Below are positions 42,990 to 51,065 of a DNA stretch of 64,000 nt, piece after piece. Origin of the DNA: Ancylobacter polymorphus (lineage in GTDB: Bacteria; Pseudomonadota; Alphaproteobacteria; Rhizobiales; Xanthobacteraceae). The stretch's first letter is position 1; each line of letters starts with the position of its first letter. Location of the stretch: contig NZ_CP083241.1 in NCBI RefSeq assembly GCF_022836935.1, positions 62,001 to 126,000 of the forward strand, in the 5' to 3' direction. Under the pieces are notes generated by a model. The model saw nothing but the letters and a program-made list of their open reading frames with translations. It did no database searches and was not told where the DNA came from. The position numbers were made by a program, and so were the translations under genes.

Positions 42990-43673
42990 ATGGGTCTCGT
43001 ACTTGATTTCTCGGTGGTGGTGGAGCGCTGGCACGCGCTTCTCGACGGCGCCGCGCTGACGCTCCAGCTGGCCTTCATCGCCGTCATCTGCGGTGCGGTC
43101 ATCGGCATTTTCGGGGCGATCGGCCGGCGGAGCGGCAACGTCTTCGTCGAACGTCTCTGGGGGGCCTATGTCGAGGCCATTCGCAACACACCGCTGCTCG
43201 TCCAGATCTTCCTCGTCTATTTCGGCCTGTCGAGCCTCGGCCTGCAGTTCTCCGCCTTCACCGTTGCCGCCGTGGCACTGACCATCAATGTCGGCGCCTA
43301 CACAACCGAGATCATGCGGGCCGGCTTCGACTCCATCCACAGGGGCCAGATCGAGGCGGCGGAGGGGCTCGGCCTGTCGAAAGCGCAAATCTACTGGCAC
43401 GTGATCATCTGGCCGGGCATCGAGCGGGTGTATCCTGCCCTCACCAGCCAGTTCGTCCTGCTCATGCTGGCCTCGTCCGTCACCTCGCAGATTTCGGCGG
43501 AGGAACTGACCGCCGTCGCCAACTATATCCAGTCCGAGACCTACCGTTCGTTCGAGACCTATATCGTCGTCGCGCTGATCTATGTCGCGCTGTCTTTCAT
43601 CATGCGCTTCGGCTTCTGGCTTCTCGGGCTGGCCCTGTTCCCCCGCCGCCGCCGTCTCGGCACTCCGTTGTGA
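42990..43673 (+). CDS. Amino-acid-type ABC transporter permease
   Basis: 227 aa from the ATG at 42990 with GGTGGAG upstream. R-N-T-P-L-L-V-Q-I-F-L-V-Y-F-G-L and the EAA loop I-E-A-A-E-G-L-G-L-S are typical of the HisM/GlnP class. Ten bases separate it from the second permease. Although the family is named for amino acids, some members carry sugar acids or opines. Confidence 0.92.
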   Translation: MGLVLDFSVVVERWHALLDGAALTLQLAFIAVICGAVIGIFGAIGRRSGNVFVERLWGAYVEAIRNTPLLVQIFLVYFGLSSLGLQFSAFTVAAVALTINVGAYTTEIMRAGFDSIHRGQIEAAEGLGLSKAQIYWHVIIWPGIERVYPALTSQFVLLMLASSVTSQISAEELTAVANYIQSETYRSFETYIVVALIYVALSFIMRFGFWLLGLALFPRRRRLGTPL

Positions 43674-43683
43674 GGAGAGGGTC

Positions 43684-44346
43684 ATGGGTGGCGCACTGAA
43701 CATCAACCATCTTCTCTTCCTCGGCCACGGAGCCCTTTGGACCATCGGCCTGTCTGCCATCGCGCTGATCGGGGGCGGCGCGTTCGGGCTTCTCGTGGCG
43801 CTGGGACGCGTCTCCTCCAGCCGGGTCCTGCGCCTGCTGGCGGCGACCTATGTGCAGCTGATCCAGGGCACGCCGCTGCTCGTGATCATGTTTCTCTCTT
43901 TCTTCGGGCTTGCGGCGATCGGCTTCAACATCTCGCCGCTCCTCGCCGCCGGGGCGTCGATGACCATCTTCGTCGCCGCCTATCTCGGCGAGATCTGGCG
44001 GGGCTGCATCGAAGCGGTTCCCAAGCCGCAGTGGGAGGCCGCCGAAGGGCTCGCTTTGTCGCGCACGCAGCGCATGGTCAAGGTCGTTCTCCCGCAGGCG
44101 ATCCGCATCGCCACCCCGCCGACGGTGGGGTTCATGGTGCAGATCATCAAGAATACCTCCCTCGCCTCGGTGGTCGGTTTCGTCGAACTGACGCGTTCCG
44201 GCCAGATTATCAACAATTCTCTGTTCGAGCCCTTCCTCATCTACTCGATCATCGCGCTCGTTTACTTCTCGCTCTGCTATCCGCTCTCGCGCCTCAGTCG
44301 GAGGCTTGAGCGCACGGCCCTCCAGAAGAAGCCGTCTCTCGCGTGA
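43684..44346 (+). CDS. Amino-acid-type ABC transporter permease
   Basis: 220 aa. Start ATG at 43684 with GAGGAG ahead. Q-G-T-P-L-L-V-I-M-F-L-S-F-F-G replaces the usual R-N-T-P core and the docking loop reads W-E-A-A-E-G-L-A-L-S. Second half of the channel of this importer. Confidence 0.92.
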   Translation: MGGALNINHLLFLGHGALWTIGLSAIALIGGGAFGLLVALGRVSSSRVLRLLAATYVQLIQGTPLLVIMFLSFFGLAAIGFNISPLLAAGASMTIFVAAYLGEIWRGCIEAVPKPQWEAAEGLALSRTQRMVKVVLPQAIRIATPPTVGFMVQIIKNTSLASVVGFVELTRSGQIINNSLFEPFLIYSIIALVYFSLCYPLSRLSRRLERTALQKKPSLA

Positions 44347-44376
44347 CGGCCCGAGGGAAAGCCAGGGAAAACGCCC

Positions 44377-45141
44377 ATGAATGCCCATCAGACCGCGCCC
44401 ATCTCCGCATCCGCCGCCCCCGTCGTGTCGCTGCGCAATGTCCATAAGAGCTTCGGTTCGCTCAAAGTTCTGGACGGCGTGAGCTTCGAGGTCGGGCGCG
44501 GCGAGGTGACCGTGCTCATCGGCCGCTCCGGTTCCGGCAAGAGCACGGCCCTTCGCTGCATCGATCGCTTCGAGAGCATCGATGACGGCCAGATCGAGGT
44601 GTGCGGCCGTCGGGTCGACGATGCGGGACTGGACCTGCGTGCCTTGCGCCAGGACGTCGGCATCGTGTTCCAAAGCTACAATCTGTTTCCCCACCTCACC
44701 ATTGAAGAAAACATCACCCTTGCGCCCCATGCGGTGAAGAAGGTGCCCAAGGCCGAGGCGCGCGCGCTGGCCGCGAAGGTTCTTGCGCAGGTGGGGCTGG
44801 AGGAGAAGCTGCACGCCTATCCCGAGCAGCTCTCCGGCGGCCAGCAGCAGCGCGCCGCCATCGCCCGCTCGCTCGCCATGCAGCCCAAGGTGATGCTGTT
44901 CGACGAGGTCACCTCGGCGCTCGACCCGGAACTCACCGGCGAGGTTCTCAAGGTCATCGAGGCGCTTGCCGCCGACGGCATGACCATGGTGATGGTCACC
45001 CATGAGATGAGCTTTGCGCGCGGCATCGCCGATCAGGTGGTGTTCATGCACAAGGGCAAGGTCCACGAGGCGGGACCGGCCGACATCCTCTCGAAACCCT
45101 CCACTCCCGAACTCGCGCAGTTCGTCGGCACGGGGTTCTGA
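44377..45141 (+). CDS. Amino-acid-type ABC transporter ATP-binding protein
   Basis: 254 aa with an Ala-rich 18-residue leader. Walker A G-R-S-G-S-G-K-S-T, Q-loop F-Q-S-Y-N-L-F-P-H, signature L-S-G-G-Q-Q-Q-R, Walker B V-M-L-F-D-E-V-T-S-A-L-D, switch V-T-H-E-M-S. Thirty bases after the second permease and 35 before the binding protein. Confidence 0.94.
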   Translation: MNAHQTAPISASAAPVVSLRNVHKSFGSLKVLDGVSFEVGRGEVTVLIGRSGSGKSTALRCIDRFESIDDGQIEVCGRRVDDAGLDLRALRQDVGIVFQSYNLFPHLTIEENITLAPHAVKKVPKAEARALAAKVLAQVGLEEKLHAYPEQLSGGQQQRAAIARSLAMQPKVMLFDEVTSALDPELTGEVLKVIEALAADGMTMVMVTHEMSFARGIADQVVFMHKGKVHEAGPADILSKPSTPELAQFVGTGF

Positions 45142-45176
45142 GGCGTTCGACACAACCAAAATCAAGGGAGAGACGC

Positions 45177-45977
45177 ATGCTCAAGCAAACGATGTTCGCC
45201 GCCGCCCTCGCGGCGACCTGCCTGTTCGGCGGCGCCGCCGCTCACGCCGATCTGCTCGACAACATCATGGCCGCCAAGAAGATCCGGATCTCGACGGACA
45301 TGGCCATTCCGCCTTCTGGCATGATGGACGCCAACATGAAGCCCACCGGCTCCGACGTGGAGACCGCCGAGCTTCTCGCCAAGGATCTCGGCCTGGAGAT
45401 CGAGTGGGTGCAGACGACCGGTGCGACCCGCATCCCCAACCTTCAGACCAACAAGGCCGATGTGGTGATCTCCACCCTCTCGGTGACGCCGGAGCGCGCG
45501 AAGGTCATCGACTTCACCGAGCCTTACGCCGCTCTGGAATCGGTCGTGGGCGGCCTCAAGACGATCGAGGTTAAGGACTGGGCCGATCTCAAGGGCAAGA
45601 AGATCGCGGTCTCACGCGGCACCACGCAGGACACCGCCCTGAGCAACCGCGCCAAGGATGGCGGCGGTTTCGAGGTCGCGCGCTATGACGACGACGCCAC
45701 CATGGTGACGGCGGCGGTGACCGGCCAGGCCGATTTTGTCGCCACCTCGGCGACCATCGTGAACCAGATCGGCGTGAAGAATCCCGCCCGGGCATTCGAG
45801 CCCAAGGTGCTCATCACCACCTTCAACCTCGCCATGGGCGTGAAGAAGGGCGAGCCGCGCCTCGTCGCCAAGCTCAATGAATGGATCGCCGCCAACATCG
45901 CCAATGGCAAGCTGAACGCAATCTACAAGAAGTACCACGGCACCGACCTGCCGGAGAACATGCGCGGCGCTAGCTGA
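45177..45977 (+). CDS. ABC transporter substrate-binding protein (SBP family 3)
   Basis: 266 aa with a signal peptide cleaved near A-H-A-D (residue 24). Family pattern: I-R-I-S-T-D-M-A-I-P-P-S-G, then S-D-V-E-T-A-E-L-L-A-K-D-L, N-K-A-D-V-V-I-S-T-L-S-V-T-P-E-R, and D-W-A-D-L-K-G-K-K-I-A-V. The first strand has P-P-S-G instead of the common P-P-F-x-F, so the ligand pocket may differ from plain amino-acid binders. Confidence 0.92.
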   Translation: MLKQTMFAAALAATCLFGGAAAHADLLDNIMAAKKIRISTDMAIPPSGMMDANMKPTGSDVETAELLAKDLGLEIEWVQTTGATRIPNLQTNKADVVISTLSVTPERAKVIDFTEPYAALESVVGGLKTIEVKDWADLKGKKIAVSRGTTQDTALSNRAKDGGGFEVARYDDDATMVTAAVTGQADFVATSATIVNQIGVKNPARAFEPKVLITTFNLAMGVKKGEPRLVAKLNEWIAANIANGKLNAIYKKYHGTDLPENMRGAS

Positions 45978-45991
45978 GCCGTTCGCACATG

Positions 45992-46015
45992 GCGGCGCCC
46001 CACCGCGGGCGCCGC
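45992..46015 (+). terminator. Hairpin after binding-protein gene, no T-run
   Basis: A 9-bp perfect stem GCGGCGCCC / GGGCGCCGC with a 6-base loop, 14 bases after the binding-protein stop. No T-run follows, so it more likely protects the upstream mRNA end than terminates. The third such hairpin after a binding-protein gene in this window. Confidence 0.45.
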
Positions 46016-46040
46016 ACCCCCTCATCAGAAGGAAGACATC

Positions 46041-46487
46041 ATGCGCCTTGTCATTGGTTCCGATCACGCCGGCTGGATGCTGAAGGGCGCCGTCATCGAC
46101 CATATTCGCAGCCTTGGACACGAGGTGATCGACGTCGGTTCCTATGACGACAAGCCGGTCGATTTTCCCGATATCGCCCGCCAAGTCGCGGCGAAGGTCA
46201 CGTCCGGCGAAGCGGAGCGCGGCATCATGGTCTGCGGTACCGGCGTCGGTGCCTCCATTGCGGCCAACAAGATGAAGGGCATCCGTGCCGCTGTCTGCCA
46301 CGACATCTACTCCGCGCATCAGTCGGTGGAGCATGACGACGTCAATGTCATGTGCATCGGCGCGCAGATCATCGGCCCGTGGCTGGCACAGGATCTGGTG
46401 ACCTCCTATCTCGCGGCCGAGTTCTCGACGGATGAGGATTTCCGCCGTCGGGTCGAGAAGCTGCAACAGATGGACGCGGAAGGCTGA
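46041..46487 (+). CDS. rpiB: RpiB/LacAB family sugar-phosphate isomerase
   Basis: 148 aa, standard size. G-S-D-H-A-G-W-M-L-K at the start, proton-transferring Cys in M-V-C-G-T-G-V-G-A-S-I-A-A-N-K near residue 70, C-H-D-I-Y-S-A-H-Q-S-V-E-H-D-D-V-N-V-M-C with the ring-opening His. Isomerises an aldose and ketose phosphate; ribose 5-phosphate is the textbook substrate, but relatives act on erythrose, allose or galactose phosphates. Paired with a ribokinase-family kinase 31 bases later, it suggests that the operon ends in a phosphorylated sugar entering central metabolism. Confidence 0.9.
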   Translation: MRLVIGSDHAGWMLKGAVIDHIRSLGHEVIDVGSYDDKPVDFPDIARQVAAKVTSGEAERGIMVCGTGVGASIAANKMKGIRAAVCHDIYSAHQSVEHDDVNVMCIGAQIIGPWLAQDLVTSYLAAEFSTDEDFRRRVEKLQQMDAEG

Positions 46488-46518
46488 CGCTTATGAGCGC
46501 CGCGCGGAGGAGCAGAAC

Positions 46519-47451
46519 GTGATCCTTGTCTTCGGCTCGATCAATATGGATCTCGTCGCCTCCGTTCGGACGATTCCCCGGCCCGGCGAAACTGTTCTTT
46601 CTCCGGGCTACCGCACGCTGTTCGGCGGCAAGGGAGCGAACCAGGCCGTCGCCGCCGCCCGGATGGGGGGCCACGTGACGATGATCGGTCGCATCGGCCG
46701 GGATTCGTTCGGCGAGGCCTGCCGCGCCAACCTCGCCGCCAACGGGGTAAGTGTCGAACATCTCGCAATGTCCGACGCGCCGACCGGATGCGCCTTCATC
46801 ACGGTCGATGAGGCGGGCGAAAACGCCATCACCGTCGCCATCGGAGCCAATCGCACGCTGGAAGCCCACGATCTGCCGGCTGGCCTTCTCGGGCCGGAGA
46901 CGGTCGCAGTGATGCAGATGGAGGTGCCGCTCGCGGCCAGCCTTGCGGCTGCGCGGCGGGTGAAGAGCGCCGGCGGCCAGGTGATCTGGAACCTCGCACC
47001 GACGCCCGCGCGACTGGAGCGGGCGGAACTGCGGGACCTTCTGGCGACAACCGACGTGCTGGTGGTCAATGAAATCGAGGCGGCGATGGCGGCCGCTGTT
47101 TTGGACGGTGCCACGGACTTCAAGACCGCCGCGCAACTTCTCGCGGCCCAAGGCGGCCTGGCCTGCGTAGTGACGGCGGGCGGTGCGGGCGCTTTCGTCG
47201 CCACCCCGCCAGCGGCGCTGCGTCACGTGCCGGCGGTTCCTGTGACCCCGGTGGACACGACGGGAGCCGGGGATACCTTCGTCGGTGTTCTCGCTGGCGA
47301 ACTGGCCGTGCGGGTGGAACTCGAAATGGCTCTGACGCAGGCCTGTGCCGCCGCCTCCATGGCATGCCTTTCGGCCGGCGCGCAGGACGGCATGCCGACC
47401 CGCGCCGCGCTCAAGACTTGGCTGGATGGTCGCCCGTTGACCGCGAGCTAA
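46519..47451 (+). CDS. rbsK: Ribokinase-family (PfkB) sugar kinase
   Basis: 310 aa from the GTG at 46519 with GGAGG upstream. PfkB signature 1 G-G-K-G-A-N-Q-A-V-A-A-A-R-M-G near residue 40 and signature 2 D-T-T-G-A-G-D-T-F-V-G-V-L-A-G near 250 with the catalytic Asp. The strong similarity to ribokinase includes S-I-N-M-D at the start (substrate Asp). Phosphorylates a pentose-like sugar at O5. Last gene of the operon. Confidence 0.91.
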   Translation: MILVFGSINMDLVASVRTIPRPGETVLSPGYRTLFGGKGANQAVAAARMGGHVTMIGRIGRDSFGEACRANLAANGVSVEHLAMSDAPTGCAFITVDEAGENAITVAIGANRTLEAHDLPAGLLGPETVAVMQMEVPLAASLAAARRVKSAGGQVIWNLAPTPARLERAELRDLLATTDVLVVNEIEAAMAAAVLDGATDFKTAAQLLAAQGGLACVVTAGGAGAFVATPPAALRHVPAVPVTPVDTTGAGDTFVGVLAGELAVRVELEMALTQACAAASMACLSAGAQDGMPTRAALKTWLDGRPLTAS

Positions 47452-47789
47452 AATCGAGGCGGCGCTTCAATTTCTTTATGCAACAATGACCGTGATGTTG
47501 CGGCGATCTGTTCAATTCCCGTTGGCTACCTTGGTCGTTGTGATGCAACAAGCTGTTCGGCTTAGTCCGCGCCGAAGCGCTACGACGAGGGCATCGGTGC
47601 GGTTTAGCCCTTCATCCCCGAGCTGAAGGGGGCAACGGCGCAATCCGGGGCCGTGAGCGGACTGGCCGGTCTTAGCTTCCTTCTGTGCAGATGGCCGCCG
47701 TTCCGCTGCCGGGCCGCAGTACGGACGCTCAGGCACGCTCCGGAAAATGTCTGCTGCAGGCGATCCTCGCCCAACGGGTTTGCCGCCGA
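47452..47789. other. Gene-poor spacer between convergent operons
   Basis: 338 bases between a rightward kinase and a leftward LysR gene, less GC-rich at its left end. Holds the dispersed motif at 47647-47675 and, to its right, degenerate sequence of the same kind. No clear terminator hairpin was found. Confidence 0.45.
47647..47675 (+). repeat. Dispersed 29-base motif, copy 4
   Basis: Starts GGGGCCGTGAGCGGACTGGC. Closest to copy 2. Located between the ribokinase and LysR genes. Confidence 0.6.
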
Positions 47790-48707
47790 TCACGGCTCCC
47801 AAATAGGCGGGCAGCCAATAGAAGCACGCAATGCCTCGGCGAAGGCTCGCACCTTTGCACTCGGCTGTGGCAGGGCACGCAACAGATAGATTCCTGACGA
47901 GTCCTCGTTCCATGGCTCGCCGCCGATTCCTAACCGCGCCAGCTTTCCCGCCCTGACATCCGGTCCGACAACCCAGCTCGATAGGAACGCAACACCCAAG
48001 CCTTCCGCAGCCGCCGCGCGCAGGGCTTCGAAATCATCCGAGCGGAAGGCCACGACGCCGGTGCCGGCATGGCCCGCAGGGCAACCGAGCACGTCGCGCC
48101 ATCCGAGAAGATCGGCGCCATGCAGCTTGTCGAGCAGTCGATGCGATGACAGGTCCGCCGCGCTGTCAGGCGTACCGGCCCGCGCGAGATAAGCCGGGCT
48201 CGCCACCAGCAGCCGCGCGAAGGGCGCCAGTTTGGTGGCGATCAGCGTACTATCGGCAAGTGCGCCCATGCGGATGACCACATCAAGCCGCTCGGCCACG
48301 GGATCGGCGAGCCGCTCGGTCAGGTCGAGTTCGACATGCAGAGCCGGGTGCTCGGCCTGTAGCGCCGCGACGACGGGCAGGACATAGCGCTTGCCAAAGG
48401 TGGGGAAGCAGGCGATCCGCAATCTGCCGGAGACGGAGCCGTCGAAGGCGGCAATCTCGGCATGGGTGTCGGCCAGTTCGTCGAGATGGCGCTGCGCTCG
48501 CTCGTGCAGGCGCTGACCGGCATCGGTAAGCGTGAGTGCCCGTGTCGAGCGGACAAAAAGCGCGACGCCGAGATCCTCCTCCAGCGCATCGATCTGGCGC
48601 ACCACAGCCGAGGGCGTCACTGCGCGCCGGCGCGCGGCCCCGGAAAAGCTGCCCGCCCGGACGACATCGACGAAGGTGGCGAGATATTCGGCGAAATGAG
48701 GTCTCAT
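47790..48707 (-). CDS. LysR family transcriptional regulator
   Basis: 305 aa from the ATG at 48707 (M-R-P-H-F-A-E-Y-L-A-T-F); the open frame beyond it has no homology. Helix-turn-helix G-S-F-S-G-A-A-R-R-R-A-V-T-P-S-A-V-V-R-Q, with F-V-R-S-T-R-A-L-T-L-T. Sensor domain starts L-R-I-A-C-F-P-T-F-G. Divergent from the SRPBCC-like and quinone-oxidoreductase genes, its likely targets. Confidence 0.92.
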   Translation of the reverse strand: MRPHFAEYLATFVDVVRAGSFSGAARRRAVTPSAVVRQIDALEEDLGVALFVRSTRALTLTDAGQRLHERAQRHLDELADTHAEIAAFDGSVSGRLRIACFPTFGKRYVLPVVAALQAEHPALHVELDLTERLADPVAERLDVVIRMGALADSTLIATKLAPFARLLVASPAYLARAGTPDSAADLSSHRLLDKLHGADLLGWRDVLGCPAGHAGTGVVAFRSDDFEALRAAAAEGLGVAFLSSWVVGPDVRAGKLARLGIGGEPWNEDSSGIYLLRALPQPSAKVRAFAEALRASIGCPPIWEP

Positions 48708-49001
48708 CTTTGCGATCCGGGCAAAGCCGTTTGCAGCAGGCTCCGGCTTATCGCCGACACCGGACACTCGCATATTCCCGGCGATGACGCAGCGGCGGCC
48801 CCGCCTTGCCCCACCGCAATCGCTCGGGGCAAAGCGGCGCGGCGTTCCATCTCGCAAATTCCGGCGGCGACCATGGAATCTCGAAACAACCGCGGCCCGG
48901 AGCCCGCGCATAACCGTGCTCGCAAGAGCTTTCCGCCCTTGCGGCGGCGACTGTGACGACCGCCGACGCCTGTGAAACGGCTCCATCGAGAAGGCAATGA
49001 C
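48708..49001. promoter_or_regulatory. Divergent regulatory spacer, LysR and SRPBCC-like genes
   Basis: 294 bases that must hold both promoters. Frames are open in several directions but none is convincing. No palindrome of the T-N11-A LysR type stood out. Confidence 0.4.
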
Positions 49002-49550
49002 ATGAAGATTCTCACCGACAAGATCCTTTCGCAGTCGGCCTATACGGCGGACATCGACGTTCCCTTCGAGAAGGTCGACATCGCCGAATGGTTGTTCAGC
49101 CTGCCGGAGGCCGAGTATCTGCGCTGCTGCCCGCCCGACCATATTGGTTCCGGCGTCACGACGACCGATGACGGCCGCCGCATGGTCATCAATGTCGAGA
49201 TGATCGGCACCGGGCTGGTTATCCAGCACTATGTCGCCGAGGAAGCCACGGCCGGCTATTGCCGCATGAATTCGATCTCCGACGTGTTCACGCCCGTCGG
49301 CCGGACGCAGGTCAATGTGATTTGGGAGTTGATCGCCGAGTCCATCGAGGGCGGGCGCACCCGCTACACCAACCGCGTCACCTCGCACCCCACCGACGTT
49401 TTCATGGACTTCCTCGCCGCGCACGGCCAGACCTTCGAGCAGGCGGCCGTCGCCCGGCAGGAAGCCGGTGGCGACCACAACCGTCGTGAGACGCCGCTCT
49501 TCGCGGCCAGCATCGCTCGCCGGGCGGTCGCCAAGGCCGCCGGAAAGTGA
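49002..49550 (+). CDS. SRPBCC-like protein, function unknown
   Basis: 182 aa from the ATG at 49002, with GAAGG upstream; an in-frame ATG 30 bases earlier is less likely. The pattern of strands and the closing helix (F-E-K-V-D-I-A-E-W-L-F-S-L-P near the start, W-E-L-I-A-E-S-I-E-G-G-R-T-R-Y-T-N-R-V in the middle, T-F-E-Q-A-A-V-A-R-Q near the end) suggests the START/SRPBCC ligand-binding fold, often a hydrophobic pocket. That assignment is by appearance only. It overlaps the next gene by 4 bases (GTGA), so it likely acts with that oxidoreductase. Confidence 0.75.
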   Translation: MKILTDKILSQSAYTADIDVPFEKVDIAEWLFSLPEAEYLRCCPPDHIGSGVTTTDDGRRMVINVEMIGTGLVIQHYVAEEATAGYCRMNSISDVFTPVGRTQVNVIWELIAESIEGGRTRYTNRVTSHPTDVFMDFLAAHGQTFEQAAVARQEAGGDHNRRETPLFAASIARRAVAKAAGK

Positions 49551-50533
49551 AGGCGGTCGTCTATGATGACTTCGGCAAGGCGGACGTTCTCCGCCTTGCG
49601 GAGGTGCCGATGCCGGAGGTCCGTCCCGGCGATCTTCTCGTCAAGGTGCACGCGGCCGGCGTCAACCGCGCCGATCTGCTGCAACGGCAGGGCTATTACG
49701 GCCGTCAGAGCTATGGCGAGAGCGACCTGCTCGGGCTGGAGGTGGCTGGCGAGGTCGTTGCCGTCGGCAGCGAGGTCACCGACATCGGGCCGGGCGAGCG
49801 CGTGATGGGAATCGTCGGCGGCGGTGCTTATGCCGAGTTCGCCCGGGTCGACCGCGGCATGGCGGTGCGCATCCCCGAAAACCTCGATTTCGTCGAGGCA
49901 GCGGCGGTCATGGAATCCTTCGTCACCGCATGGGAAGCTGCCGTGCATTTGGGTGGTGCTGGTGCAGGTGAGGCCGTGCTCATCCATGCGGCGGCCGGTG
50001 GTGTCGGCTCGGCCGGTGTCGAGATTGCCCACGCCCTCGGCGCCCGCGTCTTCGCCACGGCAAATGCCGAGCGCCGCGCGGAGGTGCTGGCACTGGGTGC
50101 CGAGGCAGTGTTCGACTATCGCGCCGAGGACTTCGAGCAGGGTGTGCGTGAAGCCACCGGCGGGCGCGGGGTGGATATCATCGTCGATTTCGTCGGCGGC
50201 GACTATCTCGCCCGCAATCTGCGCAGCCTCGCGCCAGGCGGACGCCTAATTCAGGTCGGCCTGCTGAGCGGGCAGGACAGTGCCCGCATTCCGCTGTCAG
50301 TCCTGCTGCACAACCACCTGCGCCTCATCGGCACGGTGATGAAATCGCGCACGGTGGAGGAGAAGCGCGCCATGGTGCGGCGCTTCGCCGAGGGTGCGCT
50401 GCCGATGTTCGCCGATGGCCGGCTGAAGCCGCTGGTCGGGGCGACATTCCCCCTCGTACAGGCCGCCGAGGCTCATCGCGCCATGGAGGCGGGCGGCGGG
50501 TTCGGAAAGATCGTGCTGAAGGTGAATGCGTGA
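49547..50533 (+). CDS. Quinone-oxidoreductase-type MDR enzyme
   Basis: 328 aa with a GTG start coupled to the previous stop. No zinc-binding Cys cluster. H-A-A-G-V-N-R-A-D-L-L-Q-R-Q-G-Y-Y near 40, G-L-E-V-A-G-E-V-V-A-V-G-S, and the nucleotide fold I-H-A-A-A-G-G-V-G-S-A-G-V-E-I-A with G-A-R-V-F-A-T-A. NADPH-dependent reduction of quinones, enones or similar is usual for the PIG3/Qor class. Y-G near the N-terminus matches the PIG3-type subgroup. Confidence 0.92.
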   Translation: MKAVVYDDFGKADVLRLAEVPMPEVRPGDLLVKVHAAGVNRADLLQRQGYYGRQSYGESDLLGLEVAGEVVAVGSEVTDIGPGERVMGIVGGGAYAEFARVDRGMAVRIPENLDFVEAAAVMESFVTAWEAAVHLGGAGAGEAVLIHAAAGGVGSAGVEIAHALGARVFATANAERRAEVLALGAEAVFDYRAEDFEQGVREATGGRGVDIIVDFVGGDYLARNLRSLAPGGRLIQVGLLSGQDSARIPLSVLLHNHLRLIGTVMKSRTVEEKRAMVRRFAEGALPMFADGRLKPLVGATFPLVQAAEAHRAMEAGGGFGKIVLKVNA

Positions 50534-50554
50534 AGCGCAGCGGCGCGCTCCGCC

Positions 50555-50878
50555 TGAACCGCGCCTGGATTTCCCGGACGCCTTCTTTCCTAAATTCGAG
50601 GCAAGGGGACCAGATGGACAAAAGCCAACTTCACCGAGAACTCCAAGCGCGACGCGGTCGTTCAGATCACCGAGCGGGGCTGTACGGTTGCGGAGGTGTC
50701 CGCTCGGCTGAGGCCAGTAAACACGTCGAGTGGGGAAACGGTACGGCAAGCCTGCGGTCATGGCCATGATGATGATCAGGCCGCCGAGGTCCGCCGGTTG
50801 AAGCGCGAGTTGCGGCGCGTGACGGAGGAGCGCGACATCCCAAAAAATTGTCGGACCGAGTTGCACCGATCTCACTAA
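50555..50878 (+). pseudogene. IS3-family left end with broken OrfA
   Basis: TGAACCGCGCCTGGATTTCC at 50555 looks like an IS3-type terminal repeat. From about 50620 the frame reads A-N-F-T-E-N-S-K-R-D-A-V-V-Q-I-T-E-R-G-C-T-V-A-E-V-S-A-R-L, then an unrelated stretch caused by compensating indels, then D-D-D-Q-A-A-E-V-R-R-L-K-R-E-L-R-R-V-T-E-E-R-D-I, the OrfA leucine-zipper end. The usual L-K-K-A-T continuation is altered and OrfB is missing. The remnant sits 21 bases after the oxidoreductase stop. Confidence 0.82.
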
Positions 50879-50894
50879 TTCGAGGACGTCAAAA

Positions 50895-51065
50895 ATGGCT
50901 CGGAACCCCGATATCGTTAATGCGCTGACTGCCATTCTTCTTCATGCCGAGGTGATCAGGCGCCGCTCGACCGAGCAGGAACGCGCCGAGGTTTCGGAAT
51001 CGGCGTCTCGCATCACCTTTAACGCACGAAGGATTTGGCGCGCCCTCGAAGCCGCCCCGAAGTGA
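50895..51065 (+). CDS. Small hypothetical protein, 56 aa
   Basis: ATG at 50895 with GAGG about 9 bases upstream, ending TGA at 51065. The product starts M-A-R-N-P-D-I-V-N-A-L-T-A-I-L-L-H-A and continues as one charged amphipathic helix region (E-V-I-R-R-R-S-T-E-Q-E-R-A-E-V) ending near R-R-I-W-R-A-L-E. It resembles the dimerisation helices of histidine kinases, but that is impression only. About two thirds of third codon positions are G or C, as in coding sequence. It lies between IS remnants, so it could be a cut-off domain. Confidence 0.5.
   Translation: MARNPDIVNALTAILLHAEVIRRRSTEQERAEVSESASRITFNARRIWRALEAAPK

Noticed and set aside
47790..49478. A 562-codon LysR protein
   Set aside because: The LysR helix-turn-helix begins at 48707; the extension is antisense to the SRPBCC-like gene.
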